A program made the translations under genes and the position numbers. From Streptomyces sp. YS415 (GTDB lineage Bacteria; Actinomycetota; Actinomycetes; Streptomycetales; Streptomycetaceae), in assembly GCF_023544665.1 (NCBI RefSeq), contig NZ_JAMJFL010000004.1:62001-126000 (forward strand): a DNA stretch of 64,000 bases. Direction: 5' to 3'. Below, piece after piece: positions 1 through 8,389 of the stretch (the first letter of the stretch is position 1; every line of letters begins with the position of its first letter). The notes under the pieces were generated by a model. It was not told the origin of the DNA, searched no databases, and saw only the letters and a list, made by a program, of their open reading frames with translations.

Positions 1-276
1 GCATCGACCGGAAGCACGGCTCTCGTCCGTACCGTGTCACTCGTCGCCATCATGGCCGGCCCTCTCCCCCGAGGCCGCGCTCCGCGCGACCGTGTGCACA
101 CACCCCACGAAGACCGAGGAATCAAGCCGAATGCGCACCTCGATCGGGTAAGAGTACGGCGCCCGACCGGGATCCGTTCATGCCGGAACCGCCCGTCTCA
201 CTGTCTTTTGCGGCGTTCGGCGACGGCGGGTTCCTCCGTTGTGCGCATGGCGTGCGGACAGCCGACGACGGGCCCT
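1..276. other. No gene recognised at left edge
   Basis: Open frames here have arginine/proline-rich shadow composition and no convincing ribosome binding site. Nothing further could be supported up to the hairpin at 277. Confidence 0.5.
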
Positions 277-316
277 GCCCTCCATGAAGCCGTCCCCCGC
301 GGGCTTCCAGGAGGGC
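277..316 (-). terminator. Terminator hairpin after the SsgA-like gene
   Basis: GCCCTCC (277-283) pairs with GGAGGGC (310-316), and inside it GAAGCC pairs with GGCTTC, separated by a small internal loop. The hairpin starts 3 nt past the stop codon of the leftward gene ending at 320. There is no T-run, as is common in Streptomyces. Confidence 0.55.
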
Positions 317-319
317 TGG

Positions 320-766
320 TCACGAGCCGCCGAGCAACTCCCGGGTGACGGCGTCCCAGTCGACGCCACGCAGTTCCTCGCCGATCGGCACCAGCGCGCA
401 GGTCCGCGTCAGCCACTCCTGCAACTCGGGCAGGCCGACGTCGAACTGGGCCGTGGCGCCGTGCTCCTGCAGGCGCACCCGCACCAGGGCGCCGTACCGC
501 GTCGGCCGGATCCGGACATCGCCGATGCCGCTGGGCTGGGACAGTCCGTCGACCAGCAGGTCACGGCTGATCTGCCAGGTCACCGCGGGCTCCCCCGCCG
601 GCCGGAACACCAGGGTCACGAACAGCGGGTCGGCCGGATCGTAGGAGAAATCGGCCTGCAGCGGGGCCCTGGTGTCCCCCAGCACCTGGTGCACCGTCAA
701 CGACAACGGTTCCAGCCCGCTGGTCGCGCGGTTCTTCCCGCGCGGTTCGAAATGCTTTCCGTTCAT
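320..766 (-). CDS. SsgA-like sporulation/cell-division protein (SALP family)
   Basis: A 148-residue protein matching the SsgA/SsgB-like family, small cytosolic proteins that in Streptomyces guide septum placement and spore-wall processes. Visible family traits are the N-terminal beta-rich segment with YDPADPLFVTLVF, the core TWQISRDLLVDGL followed by PSGIGDV, and the C-terminal LPELQEWLTRT and VPIGEEL patterns. I chose the ATG at 766 because GGAGGGG lies 4 nt upstream; an in-frame ATG nine codons earlier has no such site. A hairpin follows the stop and it diverges from the oxidoreductase gene at 1124. Which SALP paralogue it is cannot be told from sequence alone. Confidence 0.85.
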   Translation of the reverse strand: MNGKHFEPRGKNRATSGLEPLSLTVHQVLGDTRAPLQADFSYDPADPLFVTLVFRPAGEPAVTWQISRDLLVDGLSQPSGIGDVRIRPTRYGALVRVRLQEHGATAQFDVGLPELQEWLTRTCALVPIGEELRGVDWDAVTRELLGGS

Positions 767-1123
767 ACGCCCCTCCGCCCGTTCGTTCTTCATCAGTGCT
801 CGGCATCGACACTCCCGAGAGCGCGAGTACCCCCGTACGGCCACAACTCGCCTCCCGCAATGTGATGAAGCGTCAGCCCACCGGATTGACGCTCCCGGGC
901 TTCGTACGCACCTTTCTGGACACTTCCGACCAAAGGGGCGCACTTCTCGCACTCGCCTGGCGGTTTGCTACGGCATGGTCGACTTCGCCCTCGGGGCCGC
1001 CCTGCACTGGGCTGACCCGGCCCGCGGGCGAAGTGTCCGCAGTGCGATCGCGCCACCCACGCGGTGGGAACGTGCCCATAGAGTGCGGGGTGTACCGCGA
1101 GCACCGCTGAACAGGAGAAGCAC
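767..1123. other. Divergent promoter region, SsgA-like / oxidoreductase
   Basis: This 357-nt gap separates two divergent genes and must hold both promoters. The only clear element is the 14-bp operator at 1065-1078, listed separately. I see no coding frame with a plausible ribosome binding site. Confidence 0.5.
1065..1078. promoter_or_regulatory. LacI-type operator before the oxidoreductase
   Basis: TGGGAACGTGCCCA, an imperfect dyad of the LacI/GalR type resembling the Streptomyces CebR box (TGGGAGCGCTCCCA), sits 46 nt upstream of the GTG at 1124. The identical 14-mer occurs at 7111-7124, and its exact reverse complement at 7089-7102, in front of the sugar transporter operon. The oxidoreductase is therefore probably controlled by the LacI-family protein encoded at 7315. 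Confidence 0.75.
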
Positions 1124-2113
1124 GTGAGCGAACAGCCCGTCCGTTGGGGTGTCCTGGCGACCGGAGGCATGGCCGCCGCCTTCACCGAGGATCTGCTGCT
1201 GTTGCCGGACGCCCGGGTCACCGCGGTCGGGTCCCGGTCGACCGAGTCCGCGGGGGCCTTCGCGGCACGGTTCGGCATCCCCCGCGCCCACGGCAGCTGG
1301 CGGGAGCTGGCCGCCGACCCGGAGGTCGATGTCGTCTACGTCGCCACCCCGCACGCCCAGCATGTCGCCGCGGCGACGGCCTGCCTGGAGGCCGGCAAGC
1401 CGGTGCTGGTCGAGAAGCCCTTCGCCCTCAGCGGCCGGCAGGCCCGGCAACTGACCGAACTGGCCGAGAAGCAGGGCCTGTTCGTGATGGAGGCGATGTG
1501 GACCTGCCTCAACCCGACCATCCTGCGCATCGCGGAACTGGTGGCCGAGGGCGCCATCGGCGAGGTCCGCGCCCTGCACGCCGACTTCGGCGCCCGGGTG
1601 GACGCGCCCCAGGACCACCGCCTGTGGGACCCCGCGGCCGGCGGCGGCGCCCTGCTGGACCTGGGCACCTACCCGGTCTCCTTCGCCCACCTCATCCTCG
1701 GCGCCCCCGAGACGGTCACCGCCCACGCCCGGCTGTCCCCGCGGGGCGTCGACGAGCAGACGGGCATCCTGCTCGGCTACCGGAACGGCGCGATGGCTGT
1801 CCTGACGTGCTCGCTGCTCGCCGAGGACGAGCACCGGGCGACGGTGTACGGCACGACCGGCCGCATCGAGATACCGGCCGACTTCTACAACCCCCGCTCC
1901 TTCGTGCTGCACCGCGACGGCCACGAGCCCCGGACCGTGACCGCCGCGCCGCAGGAAGGACACGGCTACGGCCACCAGGCCGACGAGGTGATGCGCTGTC
2001 TGCGGGCGGGCCTGACGACGTCACCGCTGCTGCCGCCGGCCCACACGCTCGCCGTGATGGACACCCTGGACCAGGTGCGCGAGCGGACCGGGGTGCGCTA
2101 CCCCGGGGAGTGA
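1124..2113 (+). CDS. Gfo/Idh/MocA family NAD(P)-dependent oxidoreductase
   Basis: A 329-residue enzyme with an N-terminal Rossmann nucleotide-binding fold (WGVLATGGMA near residue 8), the family signature EKPFAL (about residues 102-107), and a C-terminal alpha/beta domain with the GGGALLDLGTYPV stretch. Relatives oxidise or reduce sugars, sugar acids, inositol or trans-dihydrodiols in the cytosol. The GTG start has AGGAGAAG about 5 nt upstream. Convergent with the beta-glucosidase gene, it shares its upstream operator with the sugar transporter operon, so a role in processing the imported sugar is inferred. The exact substrate is not determinable. Confidence 0.85.
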   Translation: MSEQPVRWGVLATGGMAAAFTEDLLLLPDARVTAVGSRSTESAGAFAARFGIPRAHGSWRELAADPEVDVVYVATPHAQHVAAATACLEAGKPVLVEKPFALSGRQARQLTELAEKQGLFVMEAMWTCLNPTILRIAELVAEGAIGEVRALHADFGARVDAPQDHRLWDPAAGGGALLDLGTYPVSFAHLILGAPETVTAHARLSPRGVDEQTGILLGYRNGAMAVLTCSLLAEDEHRATVYGTTGRIEIPADFYNPRSFVLHRDGHEPRTVTAAPQEGHGYGHQADEVMRCLRAGLTTSPLLPPAHTLAVMDTLDQVRERTGVRYPGE

Positions 2114-2121
2114 CGCGCGCG

Positions 2122-2163
2122 AGCCCGCCCTCCGGTCCGGTGGTCCGGGCCGGAGGACGGGCT
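2122..2163. terminator. Bidirectional terminator
   Basis: Arms 2122-2135 and 2150-2163 form a 14-bp stem with one mismatch between the convergent oxidoreductase and beta-glucosidase genes. Confidence 0.7.
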
Positions 2164-2217
2164 GCGGGACGCGGCACCCGTGCGGGGCGGGCTGGAAGGT
2201 GCCGCGCCGGGCGTGGG

Positions 2218-3660
2218 TCAGGCGCCGGGCAGGACGCCGGTGCGCGCCACCTGGGAGTACCAGCGGGCACTGGCCTTGGGGATGCGCCGCCCGGTCGGGT
2301 AGTCCACGTAGACGGCGCCGAAGCGCTTGCTGTAACCGTGCGCCCACTCGAAGTTGTCCAGCAGCGACCACAGGAAGTACCCGCGCACGTCGGAACCGTC
2401 GCGCAGGGCGTCGTGCACGGCGGCCAGGTGGTCGCGCACGTAGGCGATCCGGCCCGGGTCGTTGACGTTGCCCTCGGGGTCGGCGTAGTCGTCGAACGCC
2501 GCACCGTTCTCGGTGATGATCAGCGGCAGCTCCGGGAAGTCCGACGACAGCCGGCGCAGCAGCTCGTACAGACCGCTCGGGTCGATGGCCCAGCCCATGG
2601 CGGTGGTCTCGCCCGGCGACTGGTGGAAGGCGACCTCGTCGGCGGCCGGCCACGGGCTGAACTCGCTTCGGCCGTGCCCGTCGGAATTGTGGGTGCCGCT
2701 GCCGTCGGCCTGCGAGACGAGGGTCGGCGAGTAGTAGTTCACGCCGAGGAAGTCCAGCGGCTGGTGAGCCGTCTCCAGGTCGCCGTCGCGCACGAAGGAC
2801 CAGTCGGTCAGGGTGGCGGTGTCCTTGAGCAGGTCCTCCGGGTAGGCACCGCGCAGCATCGGACCGGTGAAGACACGGTTGGCCAGGGCGTCGATGCGGC
2901 GCGCGGCATCGATGTCGGCCTCGGTCGCCGTGAGCGGGCGTACGTGGTGGATGTTGAGGGTCACCGAGACCTGGGCGTCGGCGCGCAGTCGGTCGCGCAG
3001 CGCCTGTACGGCCATGCCGTGGCCGAGGTTGAGGTGGTGGGCGGCGCGCAGGGCGGCGACCGGGTCGGTGCGGCCGGGGGCGTGCACGCCCGAGCCGTAG
3101 CCGAGGAAGGCGCTGCACCAGGGCTCGTTGAGCGTGGTCCAGGTGCGCACGCGGTCGCCGAGGGCGTCGGCGGCCAGGGAGGCGTACTCGGCGAACCGCT
3201 CGGCGGTGGCGCGTTCGGGCCAGCCACCGGCGTCCTCCAGTTCCTGGGGCAGGTCCCAGTGGTAGAGGGTGGCGACCGGCTGGATGCCCTTGTCGAGCAG
3301 GTCGTCGACCAGACGCCGGTAGAAGTCGAGGCCCTTCTGCACGGCGGGGCCGCGGCCGGTGGGCTGGATGCGGGGCCAGGCCAGGGAGAAGCGGTAGGCG
3401 CCGACGCCGAGTTCGGCCATCAGGGCGACGTCCTCGCGCCAGCGGTGGTAGTGGTCGGTGGCGATGTCACCGGTGTCGCCGTTGCGGACCCGGCCCGGGG
3501 TGCGGGCGTAGGTGTCCCAGATGGACGGGGTGCGGCCGTCCTCGCCGGCGGCCCCCTCGATCTGGTAGGAGGCGGTCGCGGTGCCCCAGAGGAAGCCCTT
3601 CGGGAAGGTGCGGGGGGCGTCCGGGGCGGACGCGGTCTGCTGTCGTGCTGCGGTGACCAC
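2218..3660 (-). CDS. GH1 beta-glucosidase
   Basis: A 480-residue glycoside hydrolase family 1 enzyme. The acid/base glutamate is in TLNEP (Glu179) and the nucleophile in ITENG (Glu384). The N-terminal [18 protein letters not shown] signature is present. There is no signal peptide, so it should act in the cytosol on beta-glucosides brought in by the adjacent ABC transporter. The GTG start has AAAGGA 6 nt upstream. It is the last gene of the operon binding protein-permease-permease-glucosidase, the same order as the Streptomyces cebEFG-bglC cellobiose locus. A related locus for another disaccharide, such as gentiobiose, is equally possible. Confidence 0.93.
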   Translation of the reverse strand: MVTAARQQTASAPDAPRTFPKGFLWGTATASYQIEGAAGEDGRTPSIWDTYARTPGRVRNGDTGDIATDHYHRWREDVALMAELGVGAYRFSLAWPRIQPTGRGPAVQKGLDFYRRLVDDLLDKGIQPVATLYHWDLPQELEDAGGWPERATAERFAEYASLAADALGDRVRTWTTLNEPWCSAFLGYGSGVHAPGRTDPVAALRAAHHLNLGHGMAVQALRDRLRADAQVSVTLNIHHVRPLTATEADIDAARRIDALANRVFTGPMLRGAYPEDLLKDTATLTDWSFVRDGDLETAHQPLDFLGVNYYSPTLVSQADGSGTHNSDGHGRSEFSPWPAADEVAFHQSPGETTAMGWAIDPSGLYELLRRLSSDFPELPLIITENGAAFDDYADPEGNVNDPGRIAYVRDHLAAVHDALRDGSDVRGYFLWSLLDNFEWAHGYSKRFGAVYVDYPTGRRIPKASARWYSQVARTGVLPGA

Positions 3661-3708
3661 GTAGGTCCTTTCGACAAGGGGGTGAATCGGTGGGAGGGGA
3701 GGCGGGGT

Positions 3709-4632
3709 TCAGCCCTTGACCGCGCCCGCCATGATGCCGCTGACGATCTGCCGGCCGAAGACGATGAACATCGCCAGCAGCGGGAGCGTGCCGAGGAGCG
3801 CGCCCGCCATGATCAGGGACTGGTCGCGGACGTAGCCGGCGCTGAGCTGGGTGAGGGCGACGGGGACGGTCGGGTTGCTCATGTCGAGCACCACGAACGG
3901 CCAGAAGAAGTCGTTCCACGCGTGCACGAAAGTGATCATGAAGAGGACCGCCATCGCGGGCCGCGCGACGGGCAGCACGATGCTCCAGAAGATCCGCAGG
4001 GAGTGCGCGCCGTCCACCCGGCCCGCCTCGACCAGCTCGTCGGGCAGCGCCTCGGTGAGGTACTGCCGCATGAAGAAGACGCCGACGGCGCTGACCAGGG
4101 TCGGGAAGATGACGGCGGGCAGCTGCTGCGACCAGCCCAGCTCGGACATCATCATGAACAGCGGCACGACGCCGAGTTGGGGCGGCACCATCATCGTGCC
4201 GATCACCAGCATGAGCAGGACGTTGCGGCCCTTGAAGCGGAGTTTGGCGAAGGCGAAGCCGGCGAGGGTCGCGAACATCACCGTGGACAGGGCGATCACC
4301 CCGGCCACGATGGTGCTGTTGATCATGGCCTTGCCCATGGCCGCCTCGTCCCAGGCGCGGGCGAGGTTGCTGAACAGGTTCGGGCCGGGCAGGAACGGCG
4401 GCGGCGTCTGGCTGACGCGGGTGTTGTCGGTCGAGGCCGCGACCATCGTCCAGTACAGCGGGAAGATCGACACGATCGCGACGATCCCGAGCAGGACGTA
4501 GGAGAGCGGGCCCGCGTGGTGCTGGCGGCCGGCGCCCGGACGGAACACACGGAGGCTGCGGCGGGCGGCGGGCTTCGGGGCGGGGATCCGGGCGGGCGCG
4601 TCCGTCCGGACCGGGAGGCTTTCGGTGGTCAT
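3709..4632 (-). CDS. Carbohydrate ABC transporter permease (MalG-like)
   Basis: A 307-residue inner-membrane permease of the CUT1 sugar-importer family. After a basic N-terminus, a first membrane helix (YVLLGIVAIVSIFPLYW) is followed by about five more. The cytoplasmic coupling motif reads EAGRVDGAHSLRIFWSIVLP, matching the EAA loop that docks on the ATPase. The second permease lies 12 nt upstream and the glucosidase 48 nt downstream. No ATP-binding gene is present; Streptomyces CUT1 importers usually share the MsiK ATPase encoded elsewhere, so that is assumed here. Confidence 0.92.
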   Translation of the reverse strand: MTTESLPVRTDAPARIPAPKPAARRSLRVFRPGAGRQHHAGPLSYVLLGIVAIVSIFPLYWTMVAASTDNTRVSQTPPPFLPGPNLFSNLARAWDEAAMGKAMINSTIVAGVIALSTVMFATLAGFAFAKLRFKGRNVLLMLVIGTMMVPPQLGVVPLFMMMSELGWSQQLPAVIFPTLVSAVGVFFMRQYLTEALPDELVEAGRVDGAHSLRIFWSIVLPVARPAMAVLFMITFVHAWNDFFWPFVVLDMSNPTVPVALTQLSAGYVRDQSLIMAGALLGTLPLLAMFIVFGRQIVSGIMAGAVKG

Positions 4633-4644
4633 GACGACTCCTGG

Positions 4645-5640
4645 TCAGGACGAACGGGCGCGCAGGCGCGTGATGAGGCGCTGCGCCACGAAGACGACGA
4701 CGAGCAGCAGGAACATCGCCCAGGCGACGGTCGCCGAGCGGCCCATCTGGTAGTTCTTCCAGCCCTCCTCGTACAGCAGCAGGCCCAGCGTCTGGTACTG
4801 GTTGTCGGCGCCGCCGGAGATGCCGTTGGGGCCCTGGCCGAAGATCAGCGGCTCGCCGAAGAGCTGGGTCGCGCCGATGGTGGAGAGCACGATGGTGAAG
4901 ACGATGGTGGAGCGGATCCCGGGCACGGTGACGTGGGTGAACTGCTTCCAGCGGGAGGCGCCGTCGAGGGCGGCGGCCTCGTACCGGTCGGCGGGGATGG
5001 CCTGCATGGCGGCGAGGTAGAGCAGCGCGTTGTAGCCGGTCCAGCGCCAGATGACGATGGTCGAGATGGCGATCTGGGCAGGCCACTTGTCGGCCTCCCA
5101 GTCCACCGGGTCCAGGCCGACCGTGCCGAACGCCCAGTTGATCATGCCGAAGTCGCGCTCGAAGAGCATGGTGAACACGAGCGCGGCGGCGCCGACGGAG
5201 GTGGCGTAGGGCACGAGCGAGGCGACCCGGAAGAACAGCGAGCCGCGCATCCGGTAGTTGAGCAGGTGCGCCAGACCGAGCGCCATCAGCAGCTGCGGCA
5301 CCGTGGAGATGATGCCGATGGTGATGGTGTTGGCCAGCGCGTTCCAGAACCGCTCGTCGTTCCACAGCTCGACGTAGTTGTCGAACGCCACCCACTCCAT
5401 GAGGTCCAGGGTGGCGAGCTCCACCCGGTGCAGGGAGATCCAGGAGGTGTAGACGAGGGGGTAGAAGCTGAACGCGGCGAACACGACGAAGAACGGAGCG
5501 ACGAAGGCGTAGGGCGCGCCCTTGACGTCGAGGCGGTGCAGCAGCGCGTTGCGGCGCCGGCCGGCGCCTTTGCCGCCGGGCTGCGGGGTCGGACCCCGAC
5601 GGCCCTCGCCGACCTGGGCCTTGGTGGTGGAGGTGGCCAC
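4645..5640 (-). CDS. Carbohydrate ABC transporter permease (MalF-like)
   Basis: A 331-residue permease that would pair with the MalG-like subunit as the membrane channel. It has a basic, glycine-rich N-terminal tail, then six or more hydrophobic helices beginning at YAFVAPFFVVFAAFSF. The EAA-loop region reads YEAAALDGASRWKQFTHVTVP near residue 230. The start at 5640 has AGGAAG a few bases upstream. It is the second gene of the operon, after the binding lipoprotein. Confidence 0.92.
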   Translation of the reverse strand: MATSTTKAQVGEGRRGPTPQPGGKGAGRRRNALLHRLDVKGAPYAFVAPFFVVFAAFSFYPLVYTSWISLHRVELATLDLMEWVAFDNYVELWNDERFWNALANTITIGIISTVPQLLMALGLAHLLNYRMRGSLFFRVASLVPYATSVGAAALVFTMLFERDFGMINWAFGTVGLDPVDWEADKWPAQIAISTIVIWRWTGYNALLYLAAMQAIPADRYEAAALDGASRWKQFTHVTVPGIRSTIVFTIVLSTIGATQLFGEPLIFGQGPNGISGGADNQYQTLGLLLYEEGWKNYQMGRSATVAWAMFLLLVVVFVAQRLITRLRARSS

Positions 5641-5697
5641 CGGACTTCCTTCCTGAGAGCGGTTGAGTGGGCCCGGGTGGCCGGAGCGGTCGACGGG

Positions 5698-7011
5698 TCA
5701 GCCGACCGCCTTCTCGATGCGCTCCGCGGTGGTCTCCCACGCCTCGTCACGCGCGGTGCCCTGCTGCTCGATCAGGGTCAGACCCTGGGAGAAGGTGTCC
5801 TTGATCGTGCCGTCCTTGCGGCCGAGGACCTGCTTGTCCGGGATGTCCTGGGCGGCGGCGCCGAAGATCTCACCGATCGGGGCGTTGTTGAAGTACTCCG
5901 AGGTGATGCCCTTGACGTCCGGGCTCTCCAGCGCCTTCTGCGAGGACGGGACGCTGCCCTGCTTCTCGAAGATGTGGGCCTGCTGCTCCGGCGCGGTCAG
6001 CCAGGCGGCGAGCTTCTTCGCCTCCTCCTTCACCGGGCTCTGCTCGACCACGCCGAGGAAGGAGCCGCCCCAGTTGGCGCCCTTGGGGGCCTTGGCGACA
6101 TCCCACTTGCCCTTGTTCGCCTCGCCGGCCTTCTCACCGATGTGGCCGAGCATCCAGGCCGGACAGACGGCCGTGGCGAACGTGCCGTTGGCCAGGCCGG
6201 GGTCCCAACCGGGCTGGAACTGGCGGAGCTTGGCGGTCAGCCCGTCCTCGGCGGCGTCCGCGGCGAGGTTCCAGGCCTCCTTGACGGCCGGGTTCTTGTC
6301 GTAGATCAGCTCGCCCTGGGCGTCGTAGTACTGCTCGGGGTAGCCGTAGACCATGGCGTTGAACAGGCCGCTGGCGGCGTCCATGAACGCCACGTCACCG
6401 TCCTTGAAGTCCTTCTTGAAGCTGCGGCCGACCTCGACGTACTTCTTCCAGTCGCCCTCCCACAGCTTGGCGACCTCGTCGCGGTCGCTGGGCAGGCCGG
6501 CCTGCTCGAAGTAGTCCTTGCGGTAGCAGACCGCCATCGGGCCGATGTCGGTGCCGAGGCCCAGGACCTTGCCGTCCTCGGTGGTGATCTGGGACTGCTT
6601 CCAGGGCAGGAAGTGGTCGGTGCCCGCCACGTCGGAGAAGTCGGCGAACTTGTCGGCCTGGGTGTCGACGATCTCCTTGGCCCGGCCGATCTCGATGCCC
6701 TGGATGTCCTTCAGGCCCTTGCCGGCCGCGAGCCGGGTCTGCAGCGCGGTGTAGTACGTCTGCTCGTCACCGGCTATCTCGGCCTTGATCTCGACGCCCG
6801 GGTTCTCCTTCTCGTACTGCTCCAGGAGGCCCGTCTCCTTGAAGCCCATCACCCCGTACAGGCCCACGGTGATGACGACCTTGCCGTCCTTCTTGCCGCC
6901 GCCGGTGACGGAGTCGTCGCTGCCGCCGCAGCCGACGAGGAGCGCGAGCGCGCCGGTGGCCGCGACGGCCGCGAGCGCTCTGGTCCGTGATGACCTTCGA
7001 ACAGTTGCCAT
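5698..7011 (-). CDS. Sugar-binding lipoprotein of the CUT1 ABC importer
   Basis: A 437-residue extracellular solute-binding protein family 1 member. The basic N-terminus, hydrophobic helix and lipobox LVGC (Cys28) show a lipoprotein tethered outside the membrane. The body has the usual pattern VVITVGLYG at the start of the mature domain and the late PEQQAHIFEKQGSVP segment. The ATG at 7011 is preferred over an upstream extension because GGAGGAAG lies 4 nt before it and the signal peptide begins there. It heads the operon and is the component that selects the sugar. Confidence 0.93.
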   Translation of the reverse strand: MATVRRSSRTRALAAVAATGALALLVGCGGSDDSVTGGGKKDGKVVITVGLYGVMGFKETGLLEQYEKENPGVEIKAEIAGDEQTYYTALQTRLAAGKGLKDIQGIEIGRAKEIVDTQADKFADFSDVAGTDHFLPWKQSQITTEDGKVLGLGTDIGPMAVCYRKDYFEQAGLPSDRDEVAKLWEGDWKKYVEVGRSFKKDFKDGDVAFMDAASGLFNAMVYGYPEQYYDAQGELIYDKNPAVKEAWNLAADAAEDGLTAKLRQFQPGWDPGLANGTFATAVCPAWMLGHIGEKAGEANKGKWDVAKAPKGANWGGSFLGVVEQSPVKEEAKKLAAWLTAPEQQAHIFEKQGSVPSSQKALESPDVKGITSEYFNNAPIGEIFGAAAQDIPDKQVLGRKDGTIKDTFSQGLTLIEQQGTARDEAWETTAERIEKAVG

Positions 7012-7088
7012 GTTTCTTCCTCCAAGCGACGGCGCTGACGCACCGGAGCAGCGGGTTCCGCGATCTACGGGGTGGGGCGTTTTGTCGG

Positions 7089-7102
7089 TGGGCACGTTCC
7101 CA
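7089..7102. promoter_or_regulatory. LacI-type operator, proximal copy
   Basis: TGGGCACGTTCCCA is the exact reverse complement of the copy at 7111-7124. The dyad centres are 22 bp apart, about two helical turns, so two repressor dimers would sit on the same face of the DNA. Confidence 0.75.
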
Positions 7103-7110
7103 ACGAGAGG

Positions 7111-7124
7111 TGGGAACGTGCCCA
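7111..7124. promoter_or_regulatory. LacI-type operator, distal copy
   Basis: TGGGAACGTGCCCA is identical to the site before the oxidoreductase at 1065-1078. It lies just downstream of a predicted leftward promoter start, in position to block transcription of the transporter operon. Confidence 0.75.
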
Positions 7125-7136
7125 CCAGTGGATGGA

Positions 7137-7165
7137 AGACTCGTGGCAGGGATCGGCTATGTCAA
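7137..7165 (-). promoter_or_regulatory. Predicted promoter of the sugar transporter operon
   Basis: Read leftward, a consensus TTGACA (-35) occupies 7165-7160. The -10 should fall near 7142-7137 but is poor. A start near 7130 would place both operators in the initially transcribed region. Confidence 0.4.
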
Positions 7166-7314
7166 TAACTTGAAAACAATTCGTGACCGAAGCCCTGGTT
7201 CGGTGTTCGGTTCGTGACGTTGGCGGGGGTGCTGTCCCCCGCTCGGCGTCTGCCACAATTGCCGCTGGTCACGTCCGCGGCCGGTGCCGCAGCGGCTGCT
7301 GCCGGGAGGAGCAC

Positions 7315-8331
7315 ATGACAGGGAACCGCCGTCCCACGATCAAGACCGTCGCCGCCCGGGCCGGGGTGGGTCGGACCACGGTCTCCCGCGTCATCAACGG
7401 CTCGGAACTCGTCAGCGCCGACGCACGCGCCCGGGTCCTGGCCGCGATCAAGGAGCTGGACTACGTCCCCAACTCCGTCGCCCGCGGACTGGTCACCAAC
7501 CGCACCAACGCGGTGGCCCTGGTGATCCCCGAGTCGGAGAGCCGGCTCGGTTCGGAGCCGTACTTCGCCGCCCTGATCCGCGGTGTGAGCGGCGCGCTGT
7601 CCGAGACCCGCACCCAGCTCCAGCTGATGCTCGTCCGCGACCAGTCCGAACGGGACCAGCTGGCCGCGTCGGTGGCGACCCGCCGGGTCGACGGTGTCCT
7701 GCTGGTCTCCGTCCACGCCCACGACCAACTGCCGGGCATGCTGGAGGAGATGGGCCTGCCCACGGTCCTGGCGGGCCGCCGCGACGAGAACGAGCCGCTG
7801 AGCTACGTCACCGCCGACAACGCCGGGGGCGCCGCCGCCGCCGTCCGGCACCTGTTGGGCAGCGGCCGGCGCCGCATCGCGACCATCACCGGCGCCCTCG
7901 ACATGGACGTCGGCCGCAGCCGCCTCGACGGCTGGCGCGCCGCCCACGAGGAGGCGGGGGTCCCGGCCGACGAACTCCTGGTCGAGGTGGGCGACTTCAC
8001 CGAGGAAGGCGGCCGCCGGGCGATGCGTTCGCTTCTTGAACGGGCGCCGGATCTGGACGCCGTCTTCGCCGCGTCCGACCTGATGGCCGTCAGCGCCCTG
8101 AGCGAACTGCGCCGCCAGGGACGCCAGGTACCGGGCGACGTCGCCGTCGTCGGCTTCGAGGACTCCGTCCTCGCCCGCCACACCAACCCGCCGCTGACCA
8201 CGATCCGGCAGCCGGTCGAGGAACTGGGCCGGACCATGGCGGCGATCCTGCTCGACGAGATCAGCGATGTCCCGTGCGCCGAGCGGCAGTTGACGCTGCC
8301 TACGGAGTTGGTGGTCCGGGAGTCGTCCTAG
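7315..8331 (+). CDS. LacI/GalR-family transcriptional repressor of the sugar operon
   Basis: A 338-residue regulator. The N-terminal helix-turn-helix with hinge helix reads TIKTVAARAGVGRTTVSRVI, then LDYVPNSVARGLVTNRT. Residues from about 60 onward form the periplasmic-binding-like sensor domain that binds a sugar inducer. The ATG at 7315 has GGGAGGAG 3 nt upstream, and the homology begins there rather than at upstream in-frame codons. It is divergent from the transporter operon. Two operator copies lie in the shared region, nearer the transporter gene, and a third lies 6 kb away before the oxidoreductase, so it probably controls all of these. Confidence 0.92.
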   Translation: MTGNRRPTIKTVAARAGVGRTTVSRVINGSELVSADARARVLAAIKELDYVPNSVARGLVTNRTNAVALVIPESESRLGSEPYFAALIRGVSGALSETRTQLQLMLVRDQSERDQLAASVATRRVDGVLLVSVHAHDQLPGMLEEMGLPTVLAGRRDENEPLSYVTADNAGGAAAAVRHLLGSGRRRIATITGALDMDVGRSRLDGWRAAHEEAGVPADELLVEVGDFTEEGGRRAMRSLLERAPDLDAVFAASDLMAVSALSELRRQGRQVPGDVAVVGFEDSVLARHTNPPLTTIRQPVEELGRTMAAILLDEISDVPCAERQLTLPTELVVRESS

Positions 8332-8352
8332 GGGACCGCTCGGGGGATGCGG

Positions 8353-8375
8353 GCGGACCGGGTGTCGCGGTCCGC
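8353..8375. terminator. Bidirectional terminator
   Basis: GCGGACCG (8353-8360) pairs with CGGTCCGC (8368-8375) around a 7-nt loop, between the convergent LacI and DeoR regulator genes. Confidence 0.6.
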
Positions 8376-8389
8376 TGCGGTCGGTCCCG

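Noticed and set aside
1144..6990. A 1948-codon uninterrupted frame on the + strand
   Set aside because: It overlaps the oxidoreductase in another frame and runs antisense to the whole sugar operon. Composition is Gly/Arg/Ala-rich, without family motifs; it is the usual GC-bias shadow.
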